Below are positions 1-12,961 of a DNA stretch of 64,000 bases, piece by piece; positions within the stretch are counted from its first letter, which is position 1; each line of letters opens with the position of its first letter. The stretch is from Trichoplusia ni (taxonomy: Eukaryota; Arthropoda; Insecta; Lepidoptera; Noctuidae). The translations under genes were made by a program, and so were the position numbers. The stretch spans positions 558,001 to 622,000 of the forward strand of contig NC_039493.1 of assembly GCF_003590095.1 (NCBI RefSeq), given 5' to 3'. The notes below the pieces were generated by a model. That model was given only the letters and a program-made list of their open reading frames with translations. It searched no databases and was not told where the DNA came from.

Positions 1-1834
1 GTAACATCCTTTGCAGTGGTTTTAGTAATGTAAGGTTAACGTTACATGTATCACAGTTAATTTGAGTCAATTGGTTTTGATACACTTTGTAATAACTACA
101 GATGGTTCCTCTAAGTCATTTTAAAGTCGAATATTCTTGGAGTCTGCTCCACGAGTCCTGCGAAGTTTATGAGTGAAACAATGAAACCATAACTACAGAA
201 ATAGGCTAGAGGAAAGCGAATTTACCTAGCGAATATTTTTTAAATTATACGCAGCGAAAGAATTATTTCAAAATAAATTTTGATTCAATGTTAACAACTA
301 AATCGTAATACTTAACAATCATAACATTAGATTTTTAAGAACATAATTCTAACATTCCAATAAAATTTCAACTACTTAAATATTAATTTAAAATGACGCA
401 AAATTCGCCAAAGGCGGTCCTGCAAATATCACCTGTTCGTTATAAATCTCCGTCGAACGCCTACATTGGCACATACAATTCTAAGTATTGTATAGTGCTG
501 AACAGTAGCAGTGATTTGTATCACTAAGTATCGACGTGATAACAAGAACAGATATCGGGAATACATCGATAACACGATAAATTTATTGATGCGGACCTCT
601 TACAAATAAATAGGTGTTTAAGAAGTAACAAAGTAAAACTAAGCACTAAAGCGTTTGACTTGTTGGTCCTTCGAGTCGTGTAGGGAAAAGGACCTGGATG
701 TTACTCTTTCTTTAAAGTCTGTAAAAAGGTTTTACTTCGTATGAATCATTTCAGATCTTTAAAAATAATAACGTTCTGGTCTAGGTGTTCGTATAAATTA
801 AATTAAATCACCATCTTGATCTTGACTTTATATAATGCCATTATGTATAACAAAATATAATAAAACAGAAATTAAATTATTTTTAACATAAGTAACAAAA
901 CTAGTAGTTTAATTTAATTGTTGCAGACATTCTTATATTTAAATATTTTAGATTTAATTAAAAAGAAATCGTAAAGTAAAATTACAAACTCCTTTCAAAC
1001 TTTCGTAGACAAACTGCATAACGCAACACCGAACTCGCGATGTGACGATTACAATTCCTACGAGCATTTCCCTTACTTACACAACAGCCATTGTAGCAGG
1101 TATCTAACAAACACCAGAATAATTTGCACCCAGCTAAAACCGCGGACATTTTGAATTTCAAATCGAAGTATTTATAATCAGTTTGATCGTTATCCGAGCG
1201 AAGGGAAAGTTACAGAAAATGATCTCTCCCGCGAAATCTAAGTTGGTCCTATCATAATTTAGCACTTGATTCTACAATAGCGAGTCCTGTCCACTAGATA
1301 AAGGTCTTAGGAACGGTGCACAGATTAATGTAACGCACGGAGAGTAAACTAAGGTACGGTGTGGATTTATTTCATCAATTCCACGGTTGTCGCGCCGATG
1401 ATTTCTGGTCTGTAACTTATCTATGCGTTTTAACGTACAATAGACGTTGCAATTATAATTTAATGGGTCGTATTGTAAGCCTGGCTTGTTTTGAGTTGGT
1501 TTTTTGTATACGAATTGAACGATTTTGTATGCTTGTATTATGATGTCCATTTTTATTGTCCAAAGAAAGATTGGTATTTAGAATGTCATTGATATGAGTT
1601 ATTACTTTCATTCTAAATTAGTTGAGTATAATTGCAACGGATCAATGTAGTATAATTTCAAATGTCAGTAACAAATAAAAATATATAACTTAACTTATTA
1701 TGGTTGAACTTAATTGCAATAACATGCAATTAAATATTTAAATCGAATCATAATTCAATTACTAACCCTTGATTTATTGATTTAATCAAGAAGGTCGTAT
1801 GCAAACGATATCTTAGTGCAACTGTTTTGCTTAC
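1..1834. other. AT-rich non-coding stretch
   Basis: No gene, RNA or intact repeat is recognised here. Two overlapping open frames on opposite strands (about 1272-1550) are short and lack any recognisable domain. The word GGTCCTTCGAG at 665-675 recurs in variant form at 2685 and 2949 and may be debris of an old repeat. Confidence 0.5.
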
Positions 1835-2012
1835 TCTGCGGTGTTGCCGCCCACGCCTGTCGCAGCCCGCCGCGTAAATATAGCGCAGAATTAGAACTAC
1901 CCGCGGTTATTTATCGCTTGCGCGCGCGCAGGAGAAATCGACGCACGGACCGCTCCGTGTCACTTCCTGCTCGGACGCCGCCGCGGACGCACGCTCGTGT
2001 CGTAACGCTCAT
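1835..2012. promoter_or_regulatory. GC/CpG-rich island
   Basis: This block is GC- and CpG-rich against AT-rich flanks and contains the alternating tract TTGCGCGCGCGCAGG around 1919-1933. It holds a short open frame without a recognisable domain, probably a by-product of few stop codons in GC-rich sequence. Local GC islands in an otherwise AT-rich insect non-coding region often mark promoters or constrained regulatory DNA. That role is inference, and no core promoter element was identified. Confidence 0.3.
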
Positions 2013-5000
2013 GTAATAGTCCTTTATTTGATGCCATAAAACTATATCAGCCGGCCCCGTAATACTGATCGTTATCGTTTAACTGATTGTTGCTTGATGT
2101 TCGTTATTTATATTTTCATGTTTCCTACAAGTTCTCCAATGTATGCACCTGGTTATGTAATTCGTAGCGAATCGTAGCAGCAACTTTGTAGTGTATAATA
2201 AAATCGTTAAGTGGTCCTTATGCCTTAATTATTTTATAGCAATTTACATTTTGTTATTGCAGTCACGATATGGATGTGTCGTGTTCCACGCATTTATAAT
2301 GATATCATGGATACCTTTAACGAAACTGTTACTTAAGGATCAACGAAATGGAATTGGATTAATCTGCAGTATCGGTTTAATGGTCTAATCTTGAGGACCA
2401 ATTCTAAATACTGATACTAAACTAAGTTGCAGATACGCATAAAGATATTCTACCTTATAAGAGATCGAATTATATTTCATATAAAAACCTATAATTCCAG
2501 TAATCAGTGTTAATCAGTCACAGACATAACCTAGCTGACATGAACTAACCTAAACATTTATTACAACAATTTATTACCCGTACATTATGTTTTACATTTT
2601 CGCGTTATTCATACCGACTTAAATGGCCATAAAAACTTGATATAATAAATCTTATAGAGAATTGTCAACTGTGTTACGGAAGTAGGTCCTTCGGTACGCA
2701 TGACCGATGACTTTTATATGTTGGCATTTACTCGACATTTGACATTACCGCCCGCTACACGTCTAATTATTATTTGTGGGTGTGAGTTGTCGCTGTCCTA
2801 ACTGGGTTATTAGGGTCCAATAAGTATCTGTTTCGAGATATTATATGAAATGTTTTTAGTTGTTTTAGAAGTGTATTTTATGAGCAGCGGGAATTTATAT
2901 GCGAATTCAATCGACTTAGAATAGCCTCCAAGTTGCACTAAAGGACCCGGTCCTTCGGGTAAGAATTCAAATATGTACGTTAAAGTGGGTAAGTTGACAC
3001 TTAAAGGCGTTTAATAGCTACTCCTGTAATGGATTATTATTTCTTTTCAATTGTACGACGATTCCTGAGTTACTATTAATATTAACTTTAATTGTAAAGA
3101 CCGACAACACAAAGAGTATTATCGTTCCATACCGTTTAAAATTCTAAACAGTTTTCAATATCTTATCTCCCACATATGGTTCGGAAACATTTCTTTAAAG
3201 TAAGAATGGACAGGGGAAATCGAATGCTACAGTGTCTGCGTCTTGTACCCCCTAAAGGAATACTAAATCGAGTTTAAGGACACCAATAAACCAGCCTGTG
3301 ACAGGTTATTAGTTTAGGCCCGCAAACACTAAGCGACCTAGTTTTATTAATTGTTCAGATGCTCGCCCCGTGGCTAGCGACCAGTTAGTGGCAGGTTGCT
3401 AGTCAAACTGGCGCGTTTTACGATCCCCACATTATTTAACAACCAGAGGCGGTGGTAACTTTGAAGATGGCCAGCGGATGTTGAATATAAATGCGTTTTC
3501 ATGGAGAATGTTGCACTTGAATGTCAGACAGCTTATACAGATGGGTATGGTTATTGAGAGAACGTTGAGCAGAAATACCTATAATTGTTGTTACCATTTG
3601 TGAAGAGCTTGCGAAAGTTGCTCTCTTATTTCTGGCTATTCACGATTTTGGTAGAATTAGCTACTGTTAGAAGCCAAAAAATGTTGAAATTGTCGTTATA
3701 AATAGTTACTCTACAATTGTAATTTTTTTAACTTACTAAAAAAGTTTTAAGCCATCATAATTTTTAAAGTTAAAGATCAAAGGATCACCAATAAATAATA
3801 AAATAAAATAAATGTCAATACAATATTGATACGGAACCACCCACCTTAAGACCGCCTCGTTCGGTCAGTTTTTGTGATGTATACAGTTGTCGTACGAAAC
3901 CCGTTCGAGTGATTAATGCATTACCAGTGAATGTCATGCGTGTGTTTTGCTCTAATTAAATCTCTTCCTTTGTGCTTGCTTACTTATTATTTTATTTTGG
4001 ACGTTGAATATTTATCAGACCTTCAGTTTTCGTTTGTCCACTCAAACTTGTTATTAATCTTTTGTTGAGTATTACTGGTCTATTGAACTAAGATTAAGTG
4101 TTGGTGCTAATTAGACAGAATTGTCGCAGACTATTTTTGTTTGTGATTTAAACTTTCTTAAAGTACCTACTACGAAAATTTCAATTTAGGTTGAATAGGA
4201 CCAGTTACACTTTCCTGTGCCTACAAGGACCAAATCATAAAAATACTTTAAAATTCGATAAATTATATTAGGTGGTGAATAAATCAGAATTTTAAAAAAC
4301 TACATTTTAAATTTATACTTTACATAAATTATATAAAGCAGCCTTTTACCTACTGTGTGGCATCAAAACAAGAATAAAATCATATATATTCAACGTCGTA
4401 GGATGATAATAGATGATATATATACATAACATTTAAATTGGTTCAAATTCCTTTGACAGCTAGAGGCAAGACATAGTTTTTATCACCTGTTATTGAGTTA
4501 TGTTGGTCGACCTCGACCGTGTCGCTGTTGTAACGCAAAAAATAACAGATTAGTTTTACACTTGGAAAACCACACGATGGAAAATCTTAGGAAAATTGGT
4601 AAAATTGGTGATTTAGAATTTAGGTGAAGTGCTTTAAAAATTATTATTTGAGAGTAAGGGTGTCTTCATAAAAACGTATGACGGAAACAGGTTAGGTGAA
4701 AATAACCTAGGTAATTGAAGATGGGAACCAAATTAGTGACCATAACAACCGTTGCGCTTAACTGCGGTTATAATAAATAATATGGAATAAAACATAAATC
4801 AAAAAATTCTGTTTAGCTACCACGGTTTGTGTCATAAAGCCTGGTAGCAGTTAGACAGACAGGCAACGGTGGCTTAGGCATACGGTTTAAGCTCTACCTT
4901 AGGCACATCACCCTGTTTTAAAACTTACTTTATTGCAGATTTTCGCGTCGTGTAGTTAAATATCTCGAAACCTTAACTTCTGTACAAGAATATGGTCACA

Positions 5001-5257
5001 TTATCGAGTTAGTCATATCATAGTTTTTATCTAGCCGTGCCTACGACCAATGATCAATCGGTTTTTTGTTTCACATAGTTCTTGTATCGATTACAATATG
5101 CAGACCTGAAACGTGTTTTGAGATAAGAATAAATAATGTATTTAATATAAATTGGCTCAGTTAAGAAACAGGATCCCTCTTGTATAGTGGGAATAGACAA
5201 GGAGAACAATTTTATCATTGGTTTGTTTCAATACAGGGTTGGGGTAGAGACTTCTAA
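2013..5257. other. AT-rich non-coding stretch with one GC-richer patch
   Basis: No gene is recognised. Around 3350-3430 the GC content rises, and an imperfect inverted repeat is visible: GCTAGCGACC at 3373-3382 against GGTTGCTAGT at 3394-3403, 8 of 10 pairing. Two further GGTCCTTCGG words lie at 2685-2694 and 2949-2959. The rest is low-complexity A/T sequence. Confidence 0.45.
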
Positions 5258-5338
5258 GCTTCGTGGCGATTTTTTTTCTCTAGCCCACTGTGTCCCACTG
5301 CTGGGCAAAGGCCTCCCCCAAATCCTTCCGTGGCGATT
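5258..5338 (-). mobile_element. Very short 5'-truncated LINE insertion with target-site duplication
   Basis: Read on the minus strand, 5271-5323 encodes the end of a retrotransposon polyprotein, GEAFAQQWDTVG followed by a stop, and then an A-rich tail (T7 at 5271-5277 on the plus strand). The piece is flanked by near-identical direct repeats: CTTCGTGGCGATT ending at 5271 and CTTCCGTGGCGATT ending at 5338, which differ by one C. The (A/V)QQW terminus is typical of lepidopteran non-LTR elements. The clade cannot be assigned from so short a piece. A 5' truncation, A tail and flanking duplication together are the hallmark of target-primed reverse transcription. Confidence 0.85.
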
Positions 5339-6993
5339 AAGGAAATTTAATATACTTGGTCCTTTTGGCATTTCATTATTTTTTTACGACAGTGTTTGGA
5401 CTAAAGAAAATTAAGTCAGATTTTAAATGATCATTAAATACAGGATTTAAAATAAAATTTCGAGACTCTTTATTTGAAAAAGAGTACCACGCTTAAGGTA
5501 AATAAGTTAATATTCTCTTGAAATTATTCCTAACCCATGCATAAAGGATGCTACTTAAAACCAAACATACAGTAAAACTAGTGATGTGCACATACCAATA
5601 TATTCTTATCGATGTTTCTCTAACGCAGCATCTCCATAATATCCCAATACGTATGACGATCAGACCGATTATAATTACACATGCAAATATCTTTATCAGC
5701 CGACGGCCAAGTTTACGGTACTGAAGTTTATTGCCGATGTAATTGGTATTCGGCTTCGGTACGTCACTAGTCGATAAAATGAGGTGTCAAACAACGAGAT
5801 GTTAATTAAAGCGCTCAGTCAATTTGATAAAATATACTTGTAATGTATGGTGCGTGGGCGAAGTAATTTTTGTTAAATGCACCGTTCAATACGGTAATTA
5901 TGTTCATTAGTGTTCTTGTGAAAGAGAAAGAAGCCGGTTTTAAAGTAAGTGTTGGTACTTGAAGATTGAAGGATTAGGGTCGCTGGGTTCCAAGTGTATC
6001 AAAGATAAGTGAGTATTGAGCTACTCTAGACTCATTCTGTCAGGAGGAGCCATTTTTCCATATTTTTTATCAAAGATATATTATATTATATTATATTTTT
6101 TGTGGTACCTTCGTTGTATCTGAATTCCATAACACAAGTGCTTCAGCAACTTACTTTGGGTTCAGAACAATGTATGTGATGTTGTCCGCATTTATTATTT
6201 TTATACAGCACTCATTAATATGAAACTAGAACCTACAACCTTAAGATATGAAACTTTATAAGGTTGTGAACAACTAATAAACACGTGTTTTAATACGGCA
6301 TTGTTATTAGATTATCAAAAGATGCTACCTTTTAAGAATTATTTAGCAACGGCCATTAGTGGTCACTAACGATATCAGTCAATTATTGTACAAAAAACTT
6401 ACAGAAAATAATACTCATTTTTAAGCATAATGTAAAATTCCAAATACAAACCAACGAAATAACCGTCACATTTAAAAACCGCTCTACAAATTCGAAAATC
6501 GAAAGACCTCACATGAATCTACATGCCACACCTCACAAATGAGGTATCCATTTCCACCAGCCAGTATGTTCAATGAAGTGTAATTACGAATGTTACAAAA
6601 CACAGGCCGCTCCAGTTTCCAACGTGTCGCATACTGCGGCTGTGTGGGTGTGTCGGGGTAGTGTGTGTGAGGGGACAGTGACCCGAGCTATCTGGAGATC
6701 GCAGCCTCCGACCGGCCAGATGCCGAAAGATGTCAGCCAGGGACGGACTAGGTTGTGTTTGGTTAGTCTTGTAAAGTTGTTCAACGAGTGAAGCTATTCT
6801 TGATAACTGTCTGTCTCGAAAAGAAAACAAATGAAAAATATAAAATCTATGGGAATTACATGATCGCCTTTCTAACAATTGAGGTGAGTTTGACTGGACA
6901 GTTGCTACATTACAGCTTTATAGAGATTTGTCAACTTCAGAACTGGAAGATATGTAATTTTTCTACAGATCCTGATGTAATTATCTGGTACAG
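5339..6993. other. AT-rich stretch with a TTATA microsatellite
   Basis: No gene is recognised. A short pentanucleotide microsatellite of TTATA units lies at about 6077-6097. Several overlapping open frames on both strands at 6570-7080 have no recognisable domain and partly cover a dispersed repeat, so I do not treat them as genes. Confidence 0.45.
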
Positions 6994-7080
6994 CGTTTTA
7001 TTCACGCGTGTTTGTCGGATTACGGATCGCCCGACTAGTTTATTCCGGACCTTTAATCATGAGCTGACTCAGGAGTAGTG
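6994..7080 (+). repeat. CGACTAGT-family short dispersed repeat, copy 1
   Basis: The order of blocks is TTCACGCGTGTTTGTCGGAT, then CGCCCGACTAGTTT, then CCGGACCTTTAATCATGA. The same blocks in the same order recur at 25218-25293 and 57683-57760 on this strand, and inverted at 51812-51880 and 61626-61685. A deleted copy sits at 19965-20007. No terminal inverted repeat or A tail is evident, so the class is unknown. Confidence 0.75.
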
Positions 7081-7729
7081 CTGGTCGCTGTCGAATAATC
7101 AATGGGTCTTACAAAACTAATTTGAGAGCAAGTTTAATATGCTATTGATTTTTCTTTTTTTTAATTAAAGTAATTTGTTAGCTATGATATCCCTTCTTTT
7201 ATTTGCTTTGCAAAGTTCATGGTTTGTTATTCTGTTTAATAAAATATTATTGACTAACATTAAATCGTTTATGTCAGAGCTGCTATTAATTTCAGTAATC
7301 TATATTAATTTTAATATCCTAATAAATTCTAGACAGAATTATAACATTTTACATGTCAACGGATGTAAATGCGATCATTTGTTTATTCAAGTGTATTTTA
7401 ATTCTTTTCTACTGAGGTTTTTCCAATTTTAGAACAAGAAAAAGCTTTTATTACGTCTTATTTATTTCCTATTAGAAAATCTCAATGTAATTTCAGTTAA
7501 TAAAATCATTTCAATTCATTTTCCGTTTATCCAAGGTTTTCCGAGTCTTGAGAAGTCTACGCCCGAAATACATGACAAATTAAAAAAGACACATGCTCAA
7601 TTCAAATTACATAGAATAAAAAATTCTAACTCCAAGATCCGAAGATGCACAGTCCGTCCCTGGCATAACCTTTAGCTCGCGGCTATCGCATATAAAAATA
7701 AAAGTAGTTGTGTTAATAACGTATTTTTA

Positions 7730-7830
7730 GTGCGGCGTTTGGTAGGGAGCTACCGCGGCTCGCAGGTGCGTTGCCCTGCCCCCGCGCAGCCCAGCGCCGC
7801 CCCCCTGCGCAAGCGCACCGCGCTGTTTTT
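7730..7830. promoter_or_regulatory. Very GC-rich island with NRF1-like palindrome
   Basis: About 100 bases of C/G-dominated sequence stand between AT-rich flanks. The block includes TGCGCAAGCGCA at 7806-7817, close to the NRF1/Erect wing consensus YGCGCAYGCGCR, and ends abruptly at a T tract. It could be an unmethylated promoter or enhancer core. No TATA box or convincing transcription start is seen, so the role is inferred only from composition and motif. Confidence 0.35.
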
Positions 7831-8334
7831 TTTAATAATTAATTATCTCATGTATTTGCGATGCTGTATTGTCTAGCGGATTGGTTCGTTTTGAAAGTTT
7901 CGGATTGTTTAGTGATTGGAAAAAATTGTTTTAGTGATTTTTAATTAGGTTAGTTTTGTGGATCCGCTTTTGTTTTGGTGTGAGTTAAACAAAATCTAGA
8001 TAAAAATTAGATTGATTTGTTTTTTTGCTGAATGTTATATATTGATCGAATATGTTTGAAATTGTATACTTAATCAAAAAACAATTGTCTAATGAGTATG
8101 TGTTTGATCTCTGTTTCATATTGTTTTATGATTTATTTATGGATTTTAAATGTAATGCTATAGACACATAACAATATCATATTAATTATCTAGTTAAATA
8201 ATACAGATTCTTCATAGTTCGGGACAAGGAGATGGAGAGCCAATAAAACAACACATTACACTTCTTTCATCGTCAAACAAACTGCAAGTAACCCATTATC
8301 ACCATAACTAACACAGTTAATAAGTACAGTAAAT

Positions 8335-8478
8335 GAGTTCGGCGTGGCATCACAGATGTCGCCACCGGAGGCACGTCGCGGCCGCAGGATGGCAGATATT
8401 CATCAGACGCAGACGGACGCCTTCCGTCTGAGTGCCTTATTAGCTGGCTTAGAAGTCGCCGTCATGCCGTCACGTAAC
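8335..8478. promoter_or_regulatory. GC-rich block with small hairpin
   Basis: This is a CpG-rich patch, including GTCGCGGCCGC, in AT-rich surroundings. CAGACGGA at 8410-8417 pairs perfectly with TCCGTCTG at 8423-8430 across a 5-base loop. The high complexity and lack of repeat character fit a conserved non-coding element. Conservation cannot be tested here. Confidence 0.3.
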
Positions 8479-11400
8479 TGAATATTCTTTGTTTAGATTA
8501 TAGAATTTGAAAAAAGTACTCAACTGAAGCTAAGATTTTTGTGACACCCCCCGCGATATAAGGATTAAATTACTAAATGCGGGAGTCGTGGTTATTTTTA
8601 AACTAGGCTAGTTTAAAGATATTGATTTGGCGTGGTTAATTTTGGACTGTGATCGCGTGGTTTTGGGACTATACATGAATTTGTTTAACTTGTAGCCCTG
8701 AAAACTTGTAATAGATAACCTACTATGCAAAATCCTATATGAATCCACTAAAATACTGTTTAAAAATGTGTGGCGTTATGAAATTTTCGACAGAAAAGAT
8801 TTTCTTCACAACCTTTACCAATCAAGTGCTCTACATACATACATACTAATTTCCATATTAATATGAAGTAGGTAAACTTCTCAACACAAATACTAAGACT
8901 GTATTAACATAAACATCAACATATATGTGTTAATGCCATTGGTGTTTATCGACTATCGCCAGCTGGTTTTCAAATGTGTCGTAAAATTAAGCGCTCTTTG
9001 GTGTAGAGTATTTTTCAATAATCTGTTTAGAAGTAAATTATACCTGCAATGGAACATTAGTATTTAATTGAATAGTTAAATGGTAATAGTGTATGCTGAT
9101 TTAGATATTAAATTTTCTATTAAAGTATTTATTTTTCGTTTTATGTATCCTTTTACGTTTTACCTTTATAGGAGCAGTTATGTGTGGTACAGATTTCTAA
9201 GGTAAACGGTTTTGATATTTCTAGCCATAAATGGAACAAGTATGTCTGTTTGTCGGAACAAGTTGATAATATTTTCATAATGATGATAAATATTGCTCTT
9301 CTATTCATTACCATAGGTTAAATGGTAAGGTGAACAAATCGCAGCGTTTGATATTTGTGTGATCGACTCAATGTTTGTCCCAAGTCCGAGTGTTTTTTTT
9401 CAGTTTTTAAAATAATAAAGATATTTGAACCACGCTGCGACACAAGAATTAAATAAATTAGTGCGGAAATCGTTAAAAGAAACGGTAGAAAACATTTTCT
9501 CGATAAATAATCAGTAAAGTTTGATCAATTACTATACTGGTAAAATGGAGAAAATGGGAAAATTAAACTAAATTGTCTAGAAGTGCTAGGTAGGCCCTAG
9601 GCTCTACTCTGGATAAGGTCTAGACTATTATAATGTTTACCGCTTTCTACAAGTATCAGTCTTATAGAGGTGCTTATAACAGCCGTATAACAGTATTTTC
9701 GAAAACCTTTTGGTTTACAGTATAAAAAAATCATAAAATAACTATCGTGACTGAATCTTCCAACTACAGAAGCCTTCGGAATTTTTTCCTTGGATTATCT
9801 CAGTAGTTTTGTTTACCTCGGGTGCTGGATAGCACCATTGTACTGCAGAGATTTTTAACAATTATTAAGGCAGTACGTATGGTTCTGAAAAACAGTCTAA
9901 CCAAAATAATGTTGTTTCCTAATGAAATGAGTTGTGGAGGTCGAAAAATAATATGTAACTGAAAGCCAACCTCTTAGCTAACTTCAGGAAAATAATAATG
10001 AAATCAAAGTACTTGTAAAAATACAATTTACAGTAAGGACTTAAATAGCATCACATTTTAAACACCAACATTAATTACAAGAAAGATTATTCATGAAAGT
10101 AGTTATGCAGTATTTATCAATCTACTAATTACAAAATATAAATAATGCAAATATAACGCAATGGTTATAAATCTGCACTTTCTTAAGTGGTGCAAAAGCG
10201 TTATAAAATTGGTTCTTTATTGCGTAACGTTGTTCCCGTCTAGTGCAACTAATATATTGTGGTTATATAATGCATAATGCGCACCAATTGATCTGTTGTA
10301 CGTTTTTATGATAAAGCTGTTATAAATTGTAGCGATCATATCTGTTATTAATTAATTCGTTGGACTTAGGTACGGATTATTTTATTGAGTTAACTAACGC
10401 AGTTTAATTTACTGGTATACCTTTGGGCTCCGTACAGTTTAATACAAATTTTGTGTAGAAATTAAATGACTCGCAAGAAGCAGTAAAGTCACTTTGAATT
10501 TCAATATCTCTCAAATTTTATACTACGTATTAGGAAATATAGGAATTATGATATTTAGTTTTAAATTATGTATCTCACACTGAAACAAAAAAATATCGAC
10601 AAAACCTGGAATTTTGAAAAAAAAGCAACATACGTAGTCTACTTTCGTCTACACCACTGTCACCATATCGCCATCAATATCAGCTAAGTGAAACATGAGT
10701 CATCAGCGAACACAAAAACGACAGACAAACATATATTTCGAAAGCTCAATCTATTATAGTCCTCGTGGAAATTAACATCATGCTACAAGTCATAAAACAA
10801 ACTCTACCTATTTAGCTCTCTCCATCCCTATAAGTATCCTCAGATTTACGTTTCCATGTGGTTTGTTTCGCGCTATTCAAAACATATTTGCTTATCATTA
10901 TACCATGCAGTCGCTACTACCCAATAAACGTTTTTCATACCGATCGGAGAACGCCAGACATTCAGATACTTGCCAACATTAATAGATACCATTTATTATA
11001 GAGAAAGTCGTATTATTTACGCCAATGAATTTAACTACAAAGAAACTATTGCAATTTTATTGAGAACCAAAGTATTCGTATGCTGTCCGTTTAGTTCGGG
11101 CTAAATAATGTGGATAATTTTCTGTTTTTACTCGCTTTTGTGTGGGTCTTGTGGCGTTGGAATAAGGGTTAGTTTATCCAGTGTCTTTTGTACTACAATT
11201 GGGTAAAGCGAGGTTTGATTGTGAGCGAACAGCGGTGTTTCATGAAGAATGCTACATGATTTTCATATAGTAGCAGCTGAACTAAAAATGAAATACAAAG
11301 AAAATCGGGTTAAAACTAAAAAACAACACGGCCATGATTATTTTTGTTGAAGTTTTGTTTAGCGACGTATGTAACGTTTATGGTGCACAAATAACAAGCT

Positions 11401-11659
11401 TTAATACCAAGTCTTGAAACTATAAGTAGGTATCACATTTTTGGAAACCTAGTACAATTTAAGCAAAAATCAATCCATGTAGACTCATTCTTCAAAGAAC
11501 AACAGTGAAATAACTTTTCATCCCCGCTGACACTGGCACCTAGCCTCAAATGTAGCATAGTCAATAAACCTACGCACTTAATTGTGAACACGAGTATGTG
11601 TGAACCGCGGGGACCTGCGGGCCTACTACCACCTCATAAAGCAACACTGTTGCACTAGT
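8479..11659. other. Long AT-rich non-coding stretch
   Basis: Three kilobases hold no open frame of note, no tRNA-like boxes and no recognised repeat. A possible scrap of the common GGGTTCCGTACC-type repeat is the word TTTGGGCTCCGTAC at about 10423-10436, too short to call. Confidence 0.5.
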
Positions 11660-11710
11660 GTGAGTGGGACAGAGCTATACACTGCGTGGAGCGGCATCTC
11701 TTTCACTCAC
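11660..11710. repeat. Imperfect palindrome of about 50 bp (GTGAGTG...CACTCAC)
   Basis: GTGAGTG at 11660-11666 and CACTCAC at 11704-11710 close an imperfect inverted repeat containing GACAGAGCTATAC on the left arm. Size and layout resemble the palindromes at 12913-12961 and 34569-34619. Arm matching inside is loose, so membership of that family is tentative. Confidence 0.4.
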
Positions 11711-12912
11711 CAGCAGTTTTACTTAAAGCATTTTGCGGAACTCTTACTTGGCTGCCGACATGACGTTGATTGTCCTTTCTAATAAATTACGGTTCCCGAC
11801 TTTGTATTGAATAAACGATTTTGTTGTTTGCAATTTATTTAGGTATGGTTTCAGTGGAACTGGTGGCATGATGAATTTAAGCTGAATGTATTTGCTATAA
11901 CTATGACTTCGATTCTTAGACGGAAAAGTTTACGTTACTTTTTCTTGTTATTGGTAATGGATTAACCTAATAATTAAGTCATTACGGCGAAGAAAGCTGA
12001 GCTATTATTATTTATTTTTCACATTGATAGGATATTTCACATAGATTGTTTCGTTTTTATAAGGAAGAGAGGCTAGAGTTTTGTAGTTACTTATTTATAT
12101 CTAAGGAGTATAAATCATAAATCGTTTGAGCTATTCGATGTATGAAAGGTGTCGTTCAGTGGTATATTTGACGTAGCCGTTTATCAGGACTGTCAAATTA
12201 TTAGACACACTAAATACCCATGCAAGTACTCATTGTAACTTAAAGTTACTTCAAGAACATTATTAACAATCACAACAGGAATATTTATCTAATGTCTTCG
12301 CGCGTATGTAAACGCATATTATTTATTTTAACTACTTTTTAATATGATTGTGTGATATACGTATATTGTGTTTTATAATTAATGTTTCTAATTAACAGCT
12401 GTTTCATGTTAATTTGAGTTTTCTTGTATACGATGACTGTTAAACGGTTTGGGGACAAAATCAGTTGTTTTGAGTTGTGTTATCGTCGTTTAATTAAATG
12501 CAAGTACTAGTAGCTTATTAATTTATCTTTCAACATAGTATTTTGTTATTTGTTAGTTTTACTTAAGTAATACGATTCAATATGTATTCGTTTTTATTTA
12601 AATTTTACTCGGTCAAAATGGGACATCACTAGGCTAGATATGTTTATTGTTATTTCTAAGATAACAAGGTATGTAATACCGATACAAGATTTTCATGTCC
12701 AGTAAGATTGGCTTCAAAAACAAAAGACATGAGATTCAAATCGAATAACTATAGCAGAACCCATGCTTAAAATTCAAACCCGGCCTCGCATAAATCTAGG
12801 ACAATTAATACCAATATATTGTAAAATTAATTGGTCCTCTGATAATATGCAAATGGATGCGGTATTTTGTACTAAAAGCCTAAGACAAGCTCTTAAACTG
12901 AAACTTGCTGAA

Positions 12913-12961
12913 GTGGAAGCGAAACAGCGCTATACACGTTATAGTGCTGTCTCTCTCCCAC
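12913..12961. repeat. 49-bp palindromic element
   Basis: Two 22-base arms (12913-12934 and 12940-12961) flank a 5-base centre, CACGT. Eighteen of 22 positions are complementary, and one of the four mismatches is a G-T wobble. The inner core is AGCGCTATA against TATAGTGCT and the outer ends are GTGGAAG against CTCCCAC. A diverged copy is at 34569-34619. I recall similar GTGGGAG...CTCCCAC palindromes as dispersed sequences in Lepidoptera, but cannot verify this. Confidence 0.65.

Noticed and set aside
1272..1550. 92-codon minus-strand frame overlapping a 60-codon plus-strand frame
   Set aside because: No recognisable domain, antisense overlap of two frames, and length within chance expectation for the number of positions examined.
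6570..6878. Group of overlapping frames of 60-100 codons on both strands
   Set aside because: They shadow one another in a locally GC-richer patch with few stop codons. None has a recognisable motif.
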